Part shown: piece after piece, positions 1 to 7,180 of the stretch
Position numbering within the stretch: the first letter of the stretch is position 1
How the letters are laid out: each line of letters starts with the position of its first letter
Assembly: GCA_026983895.1 (NCBI GenBank)
Contig: JALSTF010000120.1
Span: 1-13,422, forward strand
Direction: 5' to 3'
Length of the DNA stretch: 13,422 nt
DNA from: Sulfurovum sp.
GTDB lineage: Bacteria; Campylobacterota; Campylobacteria; Campylobacterales; Sulfurovaceae
Made by a program: the position numbers and the translations under genes
The notes under the pieces: generated by a model
Seen by the model: the letters and a program-made list of their open reading frames with translations, nothing else
Told to the model about the DNA's origin: nothing
Database searches by the model: none

Positions 1-139
1 TAAGGATCCGTGCTGAGGAGAGGTCTCCGCCATAGGCAAGCAGCCCTTCATCCGATGCAAAACGCGGATTGGGAAAAGTGAAAGCATAGGGACTCAACGG
101 AGGAATGAGGTAATGATCCTCTTCGAACATCGATCCCAT
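1..139 (-). CDS. aat: Leucyl/phenylalanyl-tRNA--protein transferase, N-terminal part (cut by window edge)
   Basis: Only the first 46 codons are in the window; the gene continues past base 1. The translation contains IPPLSPYAFTFPNPRFAS followed by DEGLLAYGGDLSSARIL. The second block is the hallmark N-terminal motif of Aat (DGLLAxGGDLSxxRLL). Aat transfers Leu or Phe from charged tRNA to proteins with N-terminal Arg or Lys, creating N-degrons that ClpS recognises. The ATG at 139 follows the clpA stop codon directly with no intergenic base, and a GGAG lies 5 nt upstream inside the end of clpA, so this start is favoured; a second in-frame ATG at 130 is possible. It is co-oriented with clpA and clpS, so all three probably form one operon. 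Identification is firm despite the truncation. Confidence 0.88.
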   Translation of the reverse strand, partial: MGSMFEEDHYLIPPLSPYAFTFPNPRFASDEGLLAYGGDLSSARIL

Positions 140-2329
140 CTACGCTCCAAAATCAAATGTCAGTTTTTCATTTTTGAGCCCGACCTTGACGGTGCCGCCT
201 TTTTTCAGTGTGCCAAACAGGATCTCATCGGTTAAAGCTTCCTTGACCTTCTCGTCGATCACACGTGCAATATGCCGTGCGCCGTAACGCTCGTCATATC
301 CTTCGTTGGCAAGATATTCTTTGGCTTTTTTGCCTACCTTCACTTTCACCTTTTTGGGTTTCAGCAAAAGGTTGAGTTTCTCGAGTTCCACATCTACGAT
401 CGAGACCAGTGTATCCAGATCAAGGGTATTGAACTCTACTACGGCACTGAGACGGTTCATGAATTCAGGTGCAAAGAACGCTTTGAGCGCTTTGTCCGTT
501 TTCATCGAATTGTCTTTGTTGAATCCCATGACATTGGCCTCTTTGGTCCCGATGTTGGAAGTCATGATCAGTATGACATTCTTGAAGTCGCTCACCACCC
601 CGTTGTTGTCCGTCAGTTTCGCCCCGTCCATCACTTGCAGCAGAATATTCATGATATCCGGATGCGCTTTTTCTATCTCATCCAGCAGCAGTACGGTATG
701 GGGATGCTTTTTGATCATTTCCGTCAGCAGACCGCCCTGTTCATATCCGACATACCCCGGAGGTGCACCGACCAGGCGGCTGATAGTATGGGCTTCCATA
801 TATTCACTCATGTCTATCCGCTCGAAATGGACATGCAGCGTCTGTGCCAACTGTGTCGCCAGAGCGGTCTTTCCCACCCCTGTCGGGCCGACGAACAGGA
901 ACGAACCGATCGGCCTGTCAGGCGCATTCAGACCGGCATACGAACGTTTGATCGCCGTAGCCAGTTCCCCGATGGCTTCATCCTGCCCGATGATATGCGC
1001 AGCCAGGTCTTTTTCAAGTGTCTTGAGTTTCTTCGTATCGTCCGTACCGATGACCGTAGAGGGCAGTTTCATCATCTTCGCCACACTCTCTTCGATATCT
1101 TTGGGTTTGACCCGTACACCCTCTTCGCCTCTGAGCATGAAATGCGCACCCACCTCATCGATGATATCCATCGCTTTGTCCGGCAGGAACCTGTCATGCA
1201 GATATTTCACAGAGAGGTCTATAGCCGACTGGAGTGCCGCATCACTGAATTCGATATTGTGGTATGCCTCATATTTGTGCTGTATCCCTTTCAAAATAGT
1301 GAACGTGTCTTCTACACTCGGTTCTTCGACGTCTATTTTGGCAAAACGGCGGCTGAGTGCTTTGTCCTTGTCAAAGAAGTTCCGGTACTCCTGATAGGTC
1401 GTCGCACCGATACACTTCAGGTCACCCCTTGCCAAAGCCGGCTTGAGCAGGTTGGAAGCATCCATACTCCCTCCGCTTGTGGCACCGGCACCGACCATCG
1501 TATGGATCTCATCAATGAAAAGAATGGCATCATCCATCCGGCTCAATTCCTGGATGATCCCCTTGAGACGTTTCTCAAAATCCCCGCGGTATTTGGTCCC
1601 GGCGATAAGCGCACCCATATCCAGGGCATACACTTTTGCATTTTTGAGAATGTCGGGCACTTCGCCTTCGGAGATCTTCAGTGCCAACCCTTCGGCGATC
1701 GCCGTTTTTCCTACTCCCGGTTCGCCTACCAGCAGGGGATTGTTCTTTTTACGGCGGCACAGCGTCTGCATCACCCGTTCTATCTCATCGACACGGCCGA
1801 CCACCGGATCGATCTTGCCTGTTTTTGCCAGGGCTACCAGTTCCATCGTGAACTGTTCGAGTACCGTCTCTTCTTTGGCAGGTCCTTCGGTTTCGGTCTG
1901 GGGACCGCCCTCTCTGCTGTGCGAGATCACTTCAAGAATATCCACACGCGCTATCCCCTCTTTTCGCATCAGGTAAACGGCATACGAGTGCTCCTGCATG
2001 AAGATCGCCGCCAGCATATCGCCTATGCTCGCTTCTGTTCTTCCTGCCGCATGGATATGGGTCATCATATCGTTGATCGCCCGGGAAAGTGCGACCGTCT
2101 CAAAGGGTTCCACCGCTTCTTTGAGCGCAGGGATGGTCTTGTGTATATGCTCGACGATCCCCTCTTCGAGTATTTCCAGATTGGCACCAAGCGTCGTAAA
2201 GATCTCTATTCCCTCTTCACTTCTGACAACAGAGAGGAAAACATGTTCTACGGTCAGATACTCATGTCTGTTCTCTTTGGCATATTTCACTGCATTCTTA
2301 AATACATCATTCAGCGCTATACTTATCAT
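140..2329 (-). CDS. clpA: ATP-dependent Clp protease ATP-binding subunit ClpA
   Basis: This 729-aa AAA+ unfoldase feeds substrates to the ClpP peptidase in the cytoplasm. An N-terminal Clp_N repeat domain (about residues 1-140) is the docking site for ClpS. D1 has Walker A GEPGVGKT (202-209), Walker B ILFIDE (269-274) and a KYRG pore loop (246-249). D2 has Walker A GPTGVGKT (481-488), Walker B LLLDE (547-551) and the GYVGY pore loop (525-529). An MGF tripeptide (601-603) sits where ClpA and ClpX carry the IGF/IGL loop that docks on ClpP, so this is a ClpP partner and not a ClpB-type disaggregase; it also lacks the long ClpB middle coiled coil. It starts 14 nt after clpS, with an AAGGAA stretch in the gap, and abuts aat. 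Length and motifs fit the family with no sign of damage. Confidence 0.97.
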   Translation of the reverse strand: MISIALNDVFKNAVKYAKENRHEYLTVEHVFLSVVRSEEGIEIFTTLGANLEILEEGIVEHIHKTIPALKEAVEPFETVALSRAINDMMTHIHAAGRTEASIGDMLAAIFMQEHSYAVYLMRKEGIARVDILEVISHSREGGPQTETEGPAKEETVLEQFTMELVALAKTGKIDPVVGRVDEIERVMQTLCRRKKNNPLLVGEPGVGKTAIAEGLALKISEGEVPDILKNAKVYALDMGALIAGTKYRGDFEKRLKGIIQELSRMDDAILFIDEIHTMVGAGATSGGSMDASNLLKPALARGDLKCIGATTYQEYRNFFDKDKALSRRFAKIDVEEPSVEDTFTILKGIQHKYEAYHNIEFSDAALQSAIDLSVKYLHDRFLPDKAMDIIDEVGAHFMLRGEEGVRVKPKDIEESVAKMMKLPSTVIGTDDTKKLKTLEKDLAAHIIGQDEAIGELATAIKRSYAGLNAPDRPIGSFLFVGPTGVGKTALATQLAQTLHVHFERIDMSEYMEAHTISRLVGAPPGYVGYEQGGLLTEMIKKHPHTVLLLDEIEKAHPDIMNILLQVMDGAKLTDNNGVVSDFKNVILIMTSNIGTKEANVMGFNKDNSMKTDKALKAFFAPEFMNRLSAVVEFNTLDLDTLVSIVDVELEKLNLLLKPKKVKVKVGKKAKEYLANEGYDERYGARHIARVIDEKVKEALTDEILFGTLKKGGTVKVGLKNEKLTFDFGA

Positions 2330-2343
2330 AATTCTTATGTTCC

Positions 2344-2643
2344 TTATGCATCTTCTTCTATCGTGGCCAGCAGCGGGAATTCATTTTTCTTCGCAAGCTG
2401 CTTGACCTGTTCGGCTTTGGTCTGTGCGATCTCGAAAGTGTAGACACCGCAGACCGCCTTTCCTTTTTCATGGATCTGCAGCATGATCTGCACCGCCTGC
2501 TCCTGCGTCTTATGGAAGATGGAAGTCAAAATCTCCACTACGAAATCCATACTTGTATAATCATCATTGTGCAGCAGTACCTTGTACATCTGCGGTTCCC
2601 ACAGTTCCAGTGCTACGTCCGGTTCAACTTCAAACTTTGGCAT
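2344..2643 (-). CDS. clpS: ATP-dependent Clp protease adaptor ClpS
   Basis: This 99-aa adaptor delivers N-degron proteins to ClpA. Its core motif LLHNDDYTSMDFV (23-35) contains the Asn26-Asp27-Asp28 residues that, by alignment with E. coli ClpS, hold the substrate alpha-amino group. Met32 matches the gatekeeper Met40. Met54 and His58 (in MLQIHEKGKAVCG) match Met62 and His66 of the E. coli pocket. The C-terminal block NEFPLLATIEED is also typical. The residues needed to read N-terminal Leu, Phe, Tyr or Trp are therefore present. It is the first gene of the clpS-clpA-aat unit, divergent from bioD. An AAGGAA ribosome-binding sequence lies about 12 nt before the ATG, slightly farther than usual. 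Confidence 0.97.
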   Translation of the reverse strand: MPKFEVEPDVALELWEPQMYKVLLHNDDYTSMDFVVEILTSIFHKTQEQAVQIMLQIHEKGKAVCGVYTFEIAQTKAEQVKQLAKKNEFPLLATIEEDA

Positions 2644-2687
2644 ATTGTGTTACTATTCCTTATAAACTGTATTTAGAGGTGCCCTAT

Positions 2688-2708
2688 ATTGTACCATGTA
2701 ATATTATA
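2688..2708. promoter_or_regulatory. Divergent clpS / bioD promoter region
   Basis: The 87-bp gap between clpS (starts 2643, minus) and bioD (starts 2731, plus) must hold both promoters. On the minus strand there is an exact TATAAT at 2708-2703 and a TACAAT at 2693-2688; either could be the clpS -10 box. On the plus strand TATTAT (2702-2707) is the best -10 candidate and would give a leader of about 17 nt containing the AGGAG of bioD. No good -35 boxes are seen, as is common in Campylobacterota. The two -10 boxes overlap, so the promoters may compete. Exact start sites are inferred. Confidence 0.5.
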
Positions 2709-2730
2709 CATAAAAACAGGAGAATTGCAA

Positions 2731-3387
2731 GTGCAGCCACTTTTTATCACAGCGACCGGCACCCATGTGGGGAAAACCCATACCACACTCAAACTCATAG
2801 AAGCACTTTCGGCACGGGGGTACAAAGTCGGTGTCTATAAACCTGTAGAAACAGGGGTCACAGACAAAGCTCCCGATGCAACCCTGCTGCTTGAAGCCTG
2901 CCAACAGGTCAATGATGATTTCACATCGTTCACTGCAGCAGATATCACAGCCTACACTTTCCCTCTGCCCGCTGCACCCTTTTGTGCGGATAAGGATCAC
3001 GTCATTGACCCAAAACTGCTCATAGAAAAAGCGGAGGTCCTCTCAAAATTCTGTGATATTCTGCTGATCGAAGGTGCCGGCGGGCTGATGGTCCCCCTCA
3101 CCAAAGAGTACATGATGGTCAACCTCATCAAAGACCTCAAGGCAAAAACCCTTTTGGTCACCCCAAGCCGACTGGGCTGCATCAACGACACCCTCCTTTC
3201 CATCATGGCGCTCAAAACCTTTGACATTGACTTTGACTGGTGTGTGAACCTCCATGAAGACAAGGACGATTTTGGAAAAGTGACAAAACCCTATTATGAT
3301 GCCGTATTTCCTGAGTGGTGGAGTATCGATAAAGGCTTGGAACCGTTCGCTGCTTCACTCTCATTTTTTACCAATCATCCGATATAA
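2731..3387 (+). CDS. bioD: ATP-dependent dethiobiotin synthetase BioD
   Basis: BioD closes the ureido ring of dethiobiotin from 7,8-diaminopelargonic acid, CO2 and ATP, the penultimate step of biotin synthesis. The N-terminus FITATGTHVGKTHTTL carries the family P-loop GTHVGKTH (10-17, catalytic Lys15). YKPVETG (36-42) holds the substrate-binding Lys37, and EGAGG (114-118) is the other signature block. A GTG start at 2731 is chosen because AGGAG (2718-2722) lies about 8 nt upstream and because 218 aa is a usual BioD length. An in-frame ATG at 2689 would add 14 residues unlike the family and would sit inside the promoter region. No other bio genes are nearby; a lone bioD next to clpS also occurs in relatives such as Helicobacter. 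Confidence 0.95.
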   Translation: MQPLFITATGTHVGKTHTTLKLIEALSARGYKVGVYKPVETGVTDKAPDATLLLEACQQVNDDFTSFTAADITAYTFPLPAAPFCADKDHVIDPKLLIEKAEVLSKFCDILLIEGAGGLMVPLTKEYMMVNLIKDLKAKTLLVTPSRLGCINDTLLSIMALKTFDIDFDWCVNLHEDKDDFGKVTKPYYDAVFPEWWSIDKGLEPFAASLSFFTNHPI

Positions 3388-3388
3388 T
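3383..3388 (+). promoter_or_regulatory. Candidate -10 box for pyrB
   Basis: An exact TATAAT overlaps the TAA stop codon of bioD. A T-rich run (TCATTTTTTA) lies upstream, a common pattern for Campylobacterota vegetative promoters. Transcription from here would give a leader of about 40 nt before pyrB. A second weaker candidate, TATACA, lies at 3404-3409. No attenuator-like hairpin is obvious in the leader. Confidence 0.45.
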
Positions 3389-3434
3389 CCATGAAACCCA
3401 AATTATACAGTAGAATCACCCAACAAGGATCCTC

Positions 3435-4313
3435 ATGCAACATCTCGTCGATACCGCTGACCTTTCCGATGCACAGATAGCACAACTGCTTCATGACACC
3501 CGTACCTTCAAAGCACAGCGTCCTTCACAGCTGCTCAGGGACAGACTGCTTATCACGCTGTTCTTTGAAGCCTCCACACGGACACGCAGCTCCTTTGAAG
3601 TGGCAGCCAAACGTCTCGGTGCCGCCGTAGTCCATCTCGACCCTTCCCGTTCCTCTGCCAAAAAAGGGGAATCCCTCGAAGACACCTTCGCCAATCTGTG
3701 CGCCATGGATCCCGATGGCGTCATTATCCGCCATGAAGAGAACGATGCACCGCGGCAGCTTGCCGATATGCAGATGACATCGGTCATCAATGCCGGTGCG
3801 GGGAATTATGCACATCCGACGCAGGCCCTGCTCGACCTTTTTACGATGATGGAACATTTTGAAGGTGATGTTGAAGGAAAGACCATTGCCATCGTCGGCG
3901 ATATCGTCTCTTCCCGTGTCGCTTCTTCGGGTATCCGTCTTTTGCAGCGCATGGGCATGAACGTCCTGCTTGTCGCCCCTGCCCCTTTTATGCCCCAAAG
4001 TGACCTGCCACAGTATGCACACCTTGACGACATTCTTGACAAAGCCGATGTCATTATGAGCCTGCGCGCACAGCTTGAACGCCATGCTTCTCCTATTTTT
4101 GACGATTATGCCGAGTATGCCAGGCATTACTGTATCACCAAAGAGCTGTTGGGAGACCGCGACATCCTCATCCTCCACCCCGGCCCGGTCATGCGAAACA
4201 TAGACATAAGCGATGAAATGCTCGAAGACCCGCGCTGCAAGGTCCTCACCCAGGTGAAGAACGGGGTCTACATGCGTATGGCCATCCTGAAGCTGCTCCT
4301 GCTGGATTCATAA
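3435..4313 (+). CDS. pyrB: Aspartate carbamoyltransferase catalytic subunit
   Basis: PyrB condenses carbamoyl phosphate with aspartate, the committed step of pyrimidine synthesis. The 292-aa protein has the carbamoyl-phosphate loop STRTRSSFE (47-55) and the mobile 80s loop SSAKKGES (73-80) with its Ser and Lys. The HPTQALLDL block (127-135), HPGPVMRNIDI (248-258) and the C-terminal QVKNGVYMRMAIL are also present. These are all family hallmarks and separate it from ornithine carbamoyltransferase. The ATG at 3435 follows an AAGGA ribosome-binding site. There is no pyrI regulatory subunit next to it. The gene lies 47 bp after bioD with its own probable promoter, and a REP hairpin pair follows it. 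Confidence 0.97.
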   Translation: MQHLVDTADLSDAQIAQLLHDTRTFKAQRPSQLLRDRLLITLFFEASTRTRSSFEVAAKRLGAAVVHLDPSRSSAKKGESLEDTFANLCAMDPDGVIIRHEENDAPRQLADMQMTSVINAGAGNYAHPTQALLDLFTMMEHFEGDVEGKTIAIVGDIVSSRVASSGIRLLQRMGMNVLLVAPAPFMPQSDLPQYAHLDDILDKADVIMSLRAQLERHASPIFDDYAEYARHYCITKELLGDRDILILHPGPVMRNIDISDEMLEDPRCKVLTQVKNGVYMRMAILKLLLLDS

Positions 4314-4328
4314 TGGTGCCGGTAACGT

Positions 4329-4397
4329 GTAGGGTGGGTTTACCCACCATTGGTCCCAATATAAAATTTTTTTTGATGGTGGGTAAACCCACCCTAC
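4329..4397. repeat. REP-type inverted repeat pair (GGTGGGT...ACCCACC family)
   Basis: Two 22-nt arms, 4329-4350 and 4376-4397, are exact reverse complements separated by 25 nt. Each arm begins (read from the outside) with GTAG and contains its own palindrome GGTGGGT-TT-ACCCACC. That is the usual layout of REP sequences arranged as a BIME, in which a GTAG head precedes a hairpin. The spacer includes a T-rich stretch (4367-4374). In RNA the pair could fold as one long hairpin or two small ones and may act as a terminator or a stabiliser of the pyrB 3' end. It differs in sequence from the REPs near the RAYT gene and fills most of the 101-bp pyrB-pabB gap. Confidence 0.8.
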
Positions 4398-4414
4398 GCA
4401 AGCTGTTTTCTTAA

Positions 4415-5386
4415 ATGTGGTTCGATCAAAAAAGCGGTTTTGCGCGTATCAATACCCTGGGCAGCTCCCGTACCCCCTTCCTCTTCATCATTTCCTATGA
4501 CAAAAGCAGGATCTTTGCCCAGCCCCTTGGATCTTTGGATGATGACATTTTTTACAAACTGGGGGATTGGCGCAACTATCCTGTCACAAAAAGGGAAAAA
4601 CCTTTCGCTTTTTCAAAATCTCCCATAGACTTCAGCCTCTACAAAAAGGCTATGGACCAAATACTCGAAGAGATCCGCTCAGGCAATACCTATCTCTTGA
4701 ACCTCAGCTTTCAAACCCCCATACAAAGCGATCTCTCCCTCAAAGAGATCTTTACCTATGCCCGGGCGAAATTCAAGCTCTATTTCAAAGATGCATTCAT
4801 CTGTTTCTCCCCGGAAATGTTCGTTGAAACAGAAGGCGACACCATAGCCACCTATCCGATGAAAGGGACCATCGATGCGGATCTTCCCCATGCCAAAGAG
4901 CGCATCCTCAACGATGAAAAAGAGATGGCCGAACATGTGATGATCGTCGATCTGATGCGAAACGACCTGGGTATCGTCGGAAACGATGTGAAAGTGGAGA
5001 CTTTCCGTTATGTCGACAGGATCAAAGCCGGGAACAAGGAGCTGCTTCAAGTCAGCTCCAAAATCACTGCCAGGCTCCCTTCCGATTGGAGGGATCAGAT
5101 AGGATCGCTCATGAAACAGATCCTCCCCGCCGGTTCCATTACCGGGACCCCGAAAAGATCCACCGTCGCGATCATCGATCGTGTGGAAGACTATGCACGT
5201 GGATTCTATACCGGTGTCTTCGGTGTCTTCGACGGGAACGCTTTGCGGTCAGGCGTGATGATACGCTATATCGAACAGGGAAAAAAAGGAGAACTCGTTT
5301 ACAAAAGCGGCGGAGGCATTACGCTTGACTCCGATGCCCAAAGCGAATATGAGGAGCTTATCGACAAAGTGTATCTGCCTCTATAG
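4415..5386 (+). CDS. pabB: Aminodeoxychorismate synthase component I (short form)
   Basis: PabB aminates chorismate to 4-amino-4-deoxychorismate for folate synthesis, using ammonia from a PabA glutaminase that is not encoded here. The 323 aa cover the chorismate-binding domain. They include the PMKGT motif (148-152), whose Lys150 is the residue typical of PabB enzymes at this position, where anthranilate synthases normally have Ala. MIVDLMRNDLG (176-186), PAGSITGTPK (238-247), YTGVFG (265-270) and the C-terminal GGGITLDSD with EYEE complete the signature. The N-terminal domain of about 120 residues seen in longer PabB proteins is much reduced, as in other compact PabB proteins. The ATG at 4415 has no clear Shine-Dalgarno sequence and lies 17 bp after the REP pair. 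The 3' end overlaps the convergent lipoprotein gene by 29 bp. Confidence 0.9.
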   Translation: MWFDQKSGFARINTLGSSRTPFLFIISYDKSRIFAQPLGSLDDDIFYKLGDWRNYPVTKREKPFAFSKSPIDFSLYKKAMDQILEEIRSGNTYLLNLSFQTPIQSDLSLKEIFTYARAKFKLYFKDAFICFSPEMFVETEGDTIATYPMKGTIDADLPHAKERILNDEKEMAEHVMIVDLMRNDLGIVGNDVKVETFRYVDRIKAGNKELLQVSSKITARLPSDWRDQIGSLMKQILPAGSITGTPKRSTVAIIDRVEDYARGFYTGVFGVFDGNALRSGVMIRYIEQGKKGELVYKSGGGITLDSDAQSEYEELIDKVYLPL

Positions 5387-5900
5387 GGAGACGGTCTTTC
5401 CTTTCTTTCCATGCATATTGACGGTCTTCTGTCACTTTGGCAAAATAGAGTCTGCCAGGATCTCTCCATGCGTCTATCACGATACCCGAACCGAAAGGGT
5501 GCCCTTTGGCTGTAATGACCAGGACATTGTGTTCACTCCAGTATCTGCCTATATTCGCACCTGCTGCATGAAAATCAAAACCGTTATAATGTTTCTGCGT
5601 CATTGCCAGGTAGAGTGCGTCGCTCCATTGGTAGCAGAGTCCTTTCTTCTTGATCCCTGTATTGATAAGAAAATTGTTCAGGTGCGGTTCCCAGACGGGG
5701 TCGAATGCTTTTCTCAAATGTGCTGTTTCCAGAAAAAGGTCTCTGGAGAGCCGCATGGCTGCATCAGGCGGGATCTTTTCATCGAGTCCTTCCAGCATCA
5801 GGGCCAGCCTTTTGACTTCATGACTCTGCGGTACCGGCCTGGCCGAACACCCTGCCAAAAGGAACAGAAGAAAGAGGGCGCTAATAATAGGCTTGGACAT
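5358..5900 (-). CDS. Putative lipoprotein with possible transglutaminase-like Cys/His/Asp triad
   Basis: The 180-aa protein starts MSKPIISALFLLFLLAGC, a lipoprotein signal peptide with an LAGC lipobox (Cys18), so the mature protein should be membrane-anchored and periplasm-facing. I do not recognise a named family. The C-terminal half has GLCYQWSDAL (Cys89), then SEHNVLVITAKG (His124) and GIVIDAWRDPG (Asp143). This order and spacing resemble the triad of transglutaminase-like or papain-like folds. That is an inference from pattern, not a firm assignment. The ATG at 5900 is preferred over an upstream TTG at 5930 because it places the lipobox at a normal distance. It overlaps the 3' end of the rhomboid gene by 20 nt, suggesting co-transcription, and runs 29 nt into pabB on the other strand. 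Confidence 0.75.
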   Translation of the reverse strand: MSKPIISALFLLFLLAGCSARPVPQSHEVKRLALMLEGLDEKIPPDAAMRLSRDLFLETAHLRKAFDPVWEPHLNNFLINTGIKKKGLCYQWSDALYLAMTQKHYNGFDFHAAGANIGRYWSEHNVLVITAKGHPFGSGIVIDAWRDPGRLYFAKVTEDRQYAWKERKDRLPIEADTLCR

Positions 5901-6558
5901 ACGTTTGGGGCAGATAGTAGATCGCCGCAATGATCGCCAGTACCATCAGACCGCTGTATATTCCAATGAATTTGGGGTCACGAGAGAGTATGAAACCGCC
6001 TATGAAACCGACAACGAGGCCGGCGGCATGGGCACTCATGTCAACCGACGGTATGGAAAGTCCTATGAAGAGGTTGATCCCTATGATCACAGCGAACTCT
6101 TTCATGAACATACGCGTATGCTCTCCCAGGTGTTTCCTATGCGCGATAAAAAATCCCGCCAGCGCGCCAAATACACCGAAGATGGCGCCCGATGCCCCTA
6201 TGCCTACACTTTGGGGATGCATAGAGAGCGAAGCGATCCCGCCCAGAAGTCCGGAAAAAAGGTAGATAGCCAGGTAGGCTTTTTTGTCAAAATAGATCTC
6301 CATACCGCGGCCTATGATATAGAGCGAGACCATGTTCATTAAAATATGCGTCATCCCTCCATGCAGGAACATCGCGGTAAAAAGCCTCCACCATTCGCCT
6401 TTGAGTACGGTCAGCGGACCATACAGCGCGCCCATGTTGACCAGTACCTGCATATCCATATCGGCAATACTGCCGCTCAGAAAAGCGGAAACAAGATACA
6501 CCGCACTGTTCACAGCAATGATACTGTAAGTGACCGGATAGAGGGAAAAATCTCGCAT
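5881..6558 (-). CDS. Rhomboid family intramembrane serine protease
   Basis: The 225-aa polytopic membrane protein has the rhomboid catalytic core. GASGAIFG (121-128) carries the nucleophile Ser123. SAHAAGLVVG (175-184) carries the catalytic His177. HGGMTHILMNM (66-76) carries the conserved His and the oxyanion-hole Asn75. The WWRLFTAMFLH stretch (56-66) is the usual loop-1 region. About six to seven hydrophobic segments can be seen (near 10-28, 72-84, 93-112, 119-140, 153-170, 176-192 and 198-217). The seventh follows the catalytic core. Such proteases cleave transmembrane substrates inside the bilayer; the substrate here is unknown. It starts 9 nt after the preceding unrecognised gene, so it belongs to the rsmG string. 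The ATG at 6558 has no strong ribosome-binding site. Confidence 0.92.
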   Translation of the reverse strand: MRDFSLYPVTYSIIAVNSAVYLVSAFLSGSIADMDMQVLVNMGALYGPLTVLKGEWWRLFTAMFLHGGMTHILMNMVSLYIIGRGMEIYFDKKAYLAIYLFSGLLGGIASLSMHPQSVGIGASGAIFGVFGALAGFFIAHRKHLGEHTRMFMKEFAVIIGINLFIGLSIPSVDMSAHAAGLVVGFIGGFILSRDPKFIGIYSGLMVLAIIAAIYYLPQTYVQAYY

Positions 6559-6567
6559 TAAAGGTAT

Positions 6568-6948
6568 TTAGCGGATCGCTTCAACGAACAGTACGCCGTC
6601 TATGCCCGAACGCGCGATCTTCACGATCTCTTTTTCATCATGGATAAGCACCAGTACTTTGCTGTCAAAAAGGTATTCCTGCGCAATGGGCTGTATCAGC
6701 AGCGCTTCTTCTTCCTTGCAAATGATATATGCCGCCCCCAGGGCATTGGCGAAAAGTGCTTCTTTCAGGCTGTTGACCGTGATCGCATACACGATGCCGT
6801 TGCTCTGGCAGTGCCTGGCCAGGGTCACCGAATCGACCAGCGGTTCAAGCAGTACGACATCATCGGCATGGCTTTGAACGATATCTTCGCTCGTAAATAC
6901 TCTGTGAAAACGCCTGCTTTCCACCCATGGATGTCCAATAATGATCAT
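6568..6948 (-). CDS. Conserved protein of unknown function (126 aa)
   Basis: I do not recognise this family. The sequence alternates hydrophobic strands and helices (VVLLEPL, GIVYAITVNSLKEALFANALGAAYIIC, VLVLIHDEKEIVKIARSGIDGVLFVEAI) and looks like a soluble alpha/beta protein. The C-terminal GIDGVLFVEAI resembles the last strand and helix of a TIM-barrel-like or receiver-like fold, but no catalytic motif stands out. The start is well supported: AAGGAGGAG lies about 5 nt before the ATG at 6948, so an open frame reaching back to 6999 is not the real N-terminus. It begins 10 nt after the PP0621-like gene and ends 9 nt before the rhomboid gene, so it is probably part of the same transcript. Confidence 0.8.
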   Translation of the reverse strand: MIIIGHPWVESRRFHRVFTSEDIVQSHADDVVLLEPLVDSVTLARHCQSNGIVYAITVNSLKEALFANALGAAYIICKEEEALLIQPIAQEYLFDSKVLVLIHDEKEIVKIARSGIDGVLFVEAIR

Positions 6949-6958
6949 ACACTCCTCC

Positions 6959-7180
6959 TTATTTGATTTCAGCGCATTCGTCGCAATAGTATTTGCCATG
7001 GATCATGATGCACTCTTTGAGCGTTACGTAGGTACCGCATTTTTCACATTCGACCAGGGTATCGTCATCGAGTTTTTTCTGCGCTTTGCTTTTTGCTTTG
7101 GGGATACCCGGTACTTTCCCGCCCAGAAATTTGTAGATCATCACGCCGATCACTGCAAAAATAAGTAATTTCAATATCAT
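6959..7180 (-). CDS. PP0621-family small membrane-anchored zinc-ribbon protein
   Basis: The 73-aa protein begins with one hydrophobic segment (MILKLLIFAVIGVMIYKFLG). A basic linker rich in Lys follows, then a compact Cys cluster: C45-x2-C48, C57 and C66-x2-C69. The two CxxC knuckles suggest a single zinc-binding ribbon facing the cytoplasm. This layout matches the PP0621 family of small proteins of unknown function common in proteobacteria. Its ATG overlaps the rsmG stop codon in an ATGA junction (7180-7177), which implies translational coupling to rsmG. Confidence 0.85.
   Translation of the reverse strand: MILKLLIFAVIGVMIYKFLGGKVPGIPKAKSKAQKKLDDDTLVECEKCGTYVTLKECIMIHGKYYCDECAEIK

Noticed and set aside
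272..2443. Very long plus-strand open frame (723 codons) opposite clpA and clpS
   Set aside because: It is antisense to two genes with full family motifs, its translation is rich in His, Arg, Phe and Cys without any domain, and it has no ribosome-binding site. It arises from the codon use of clpA.
2689..2730. Upstream ATG extension of bioD
   Set aside because: The extra 14 residues are not family-like, overlap the promoter region, and a GTG at 2731 has an ideally spaced AGGAG.
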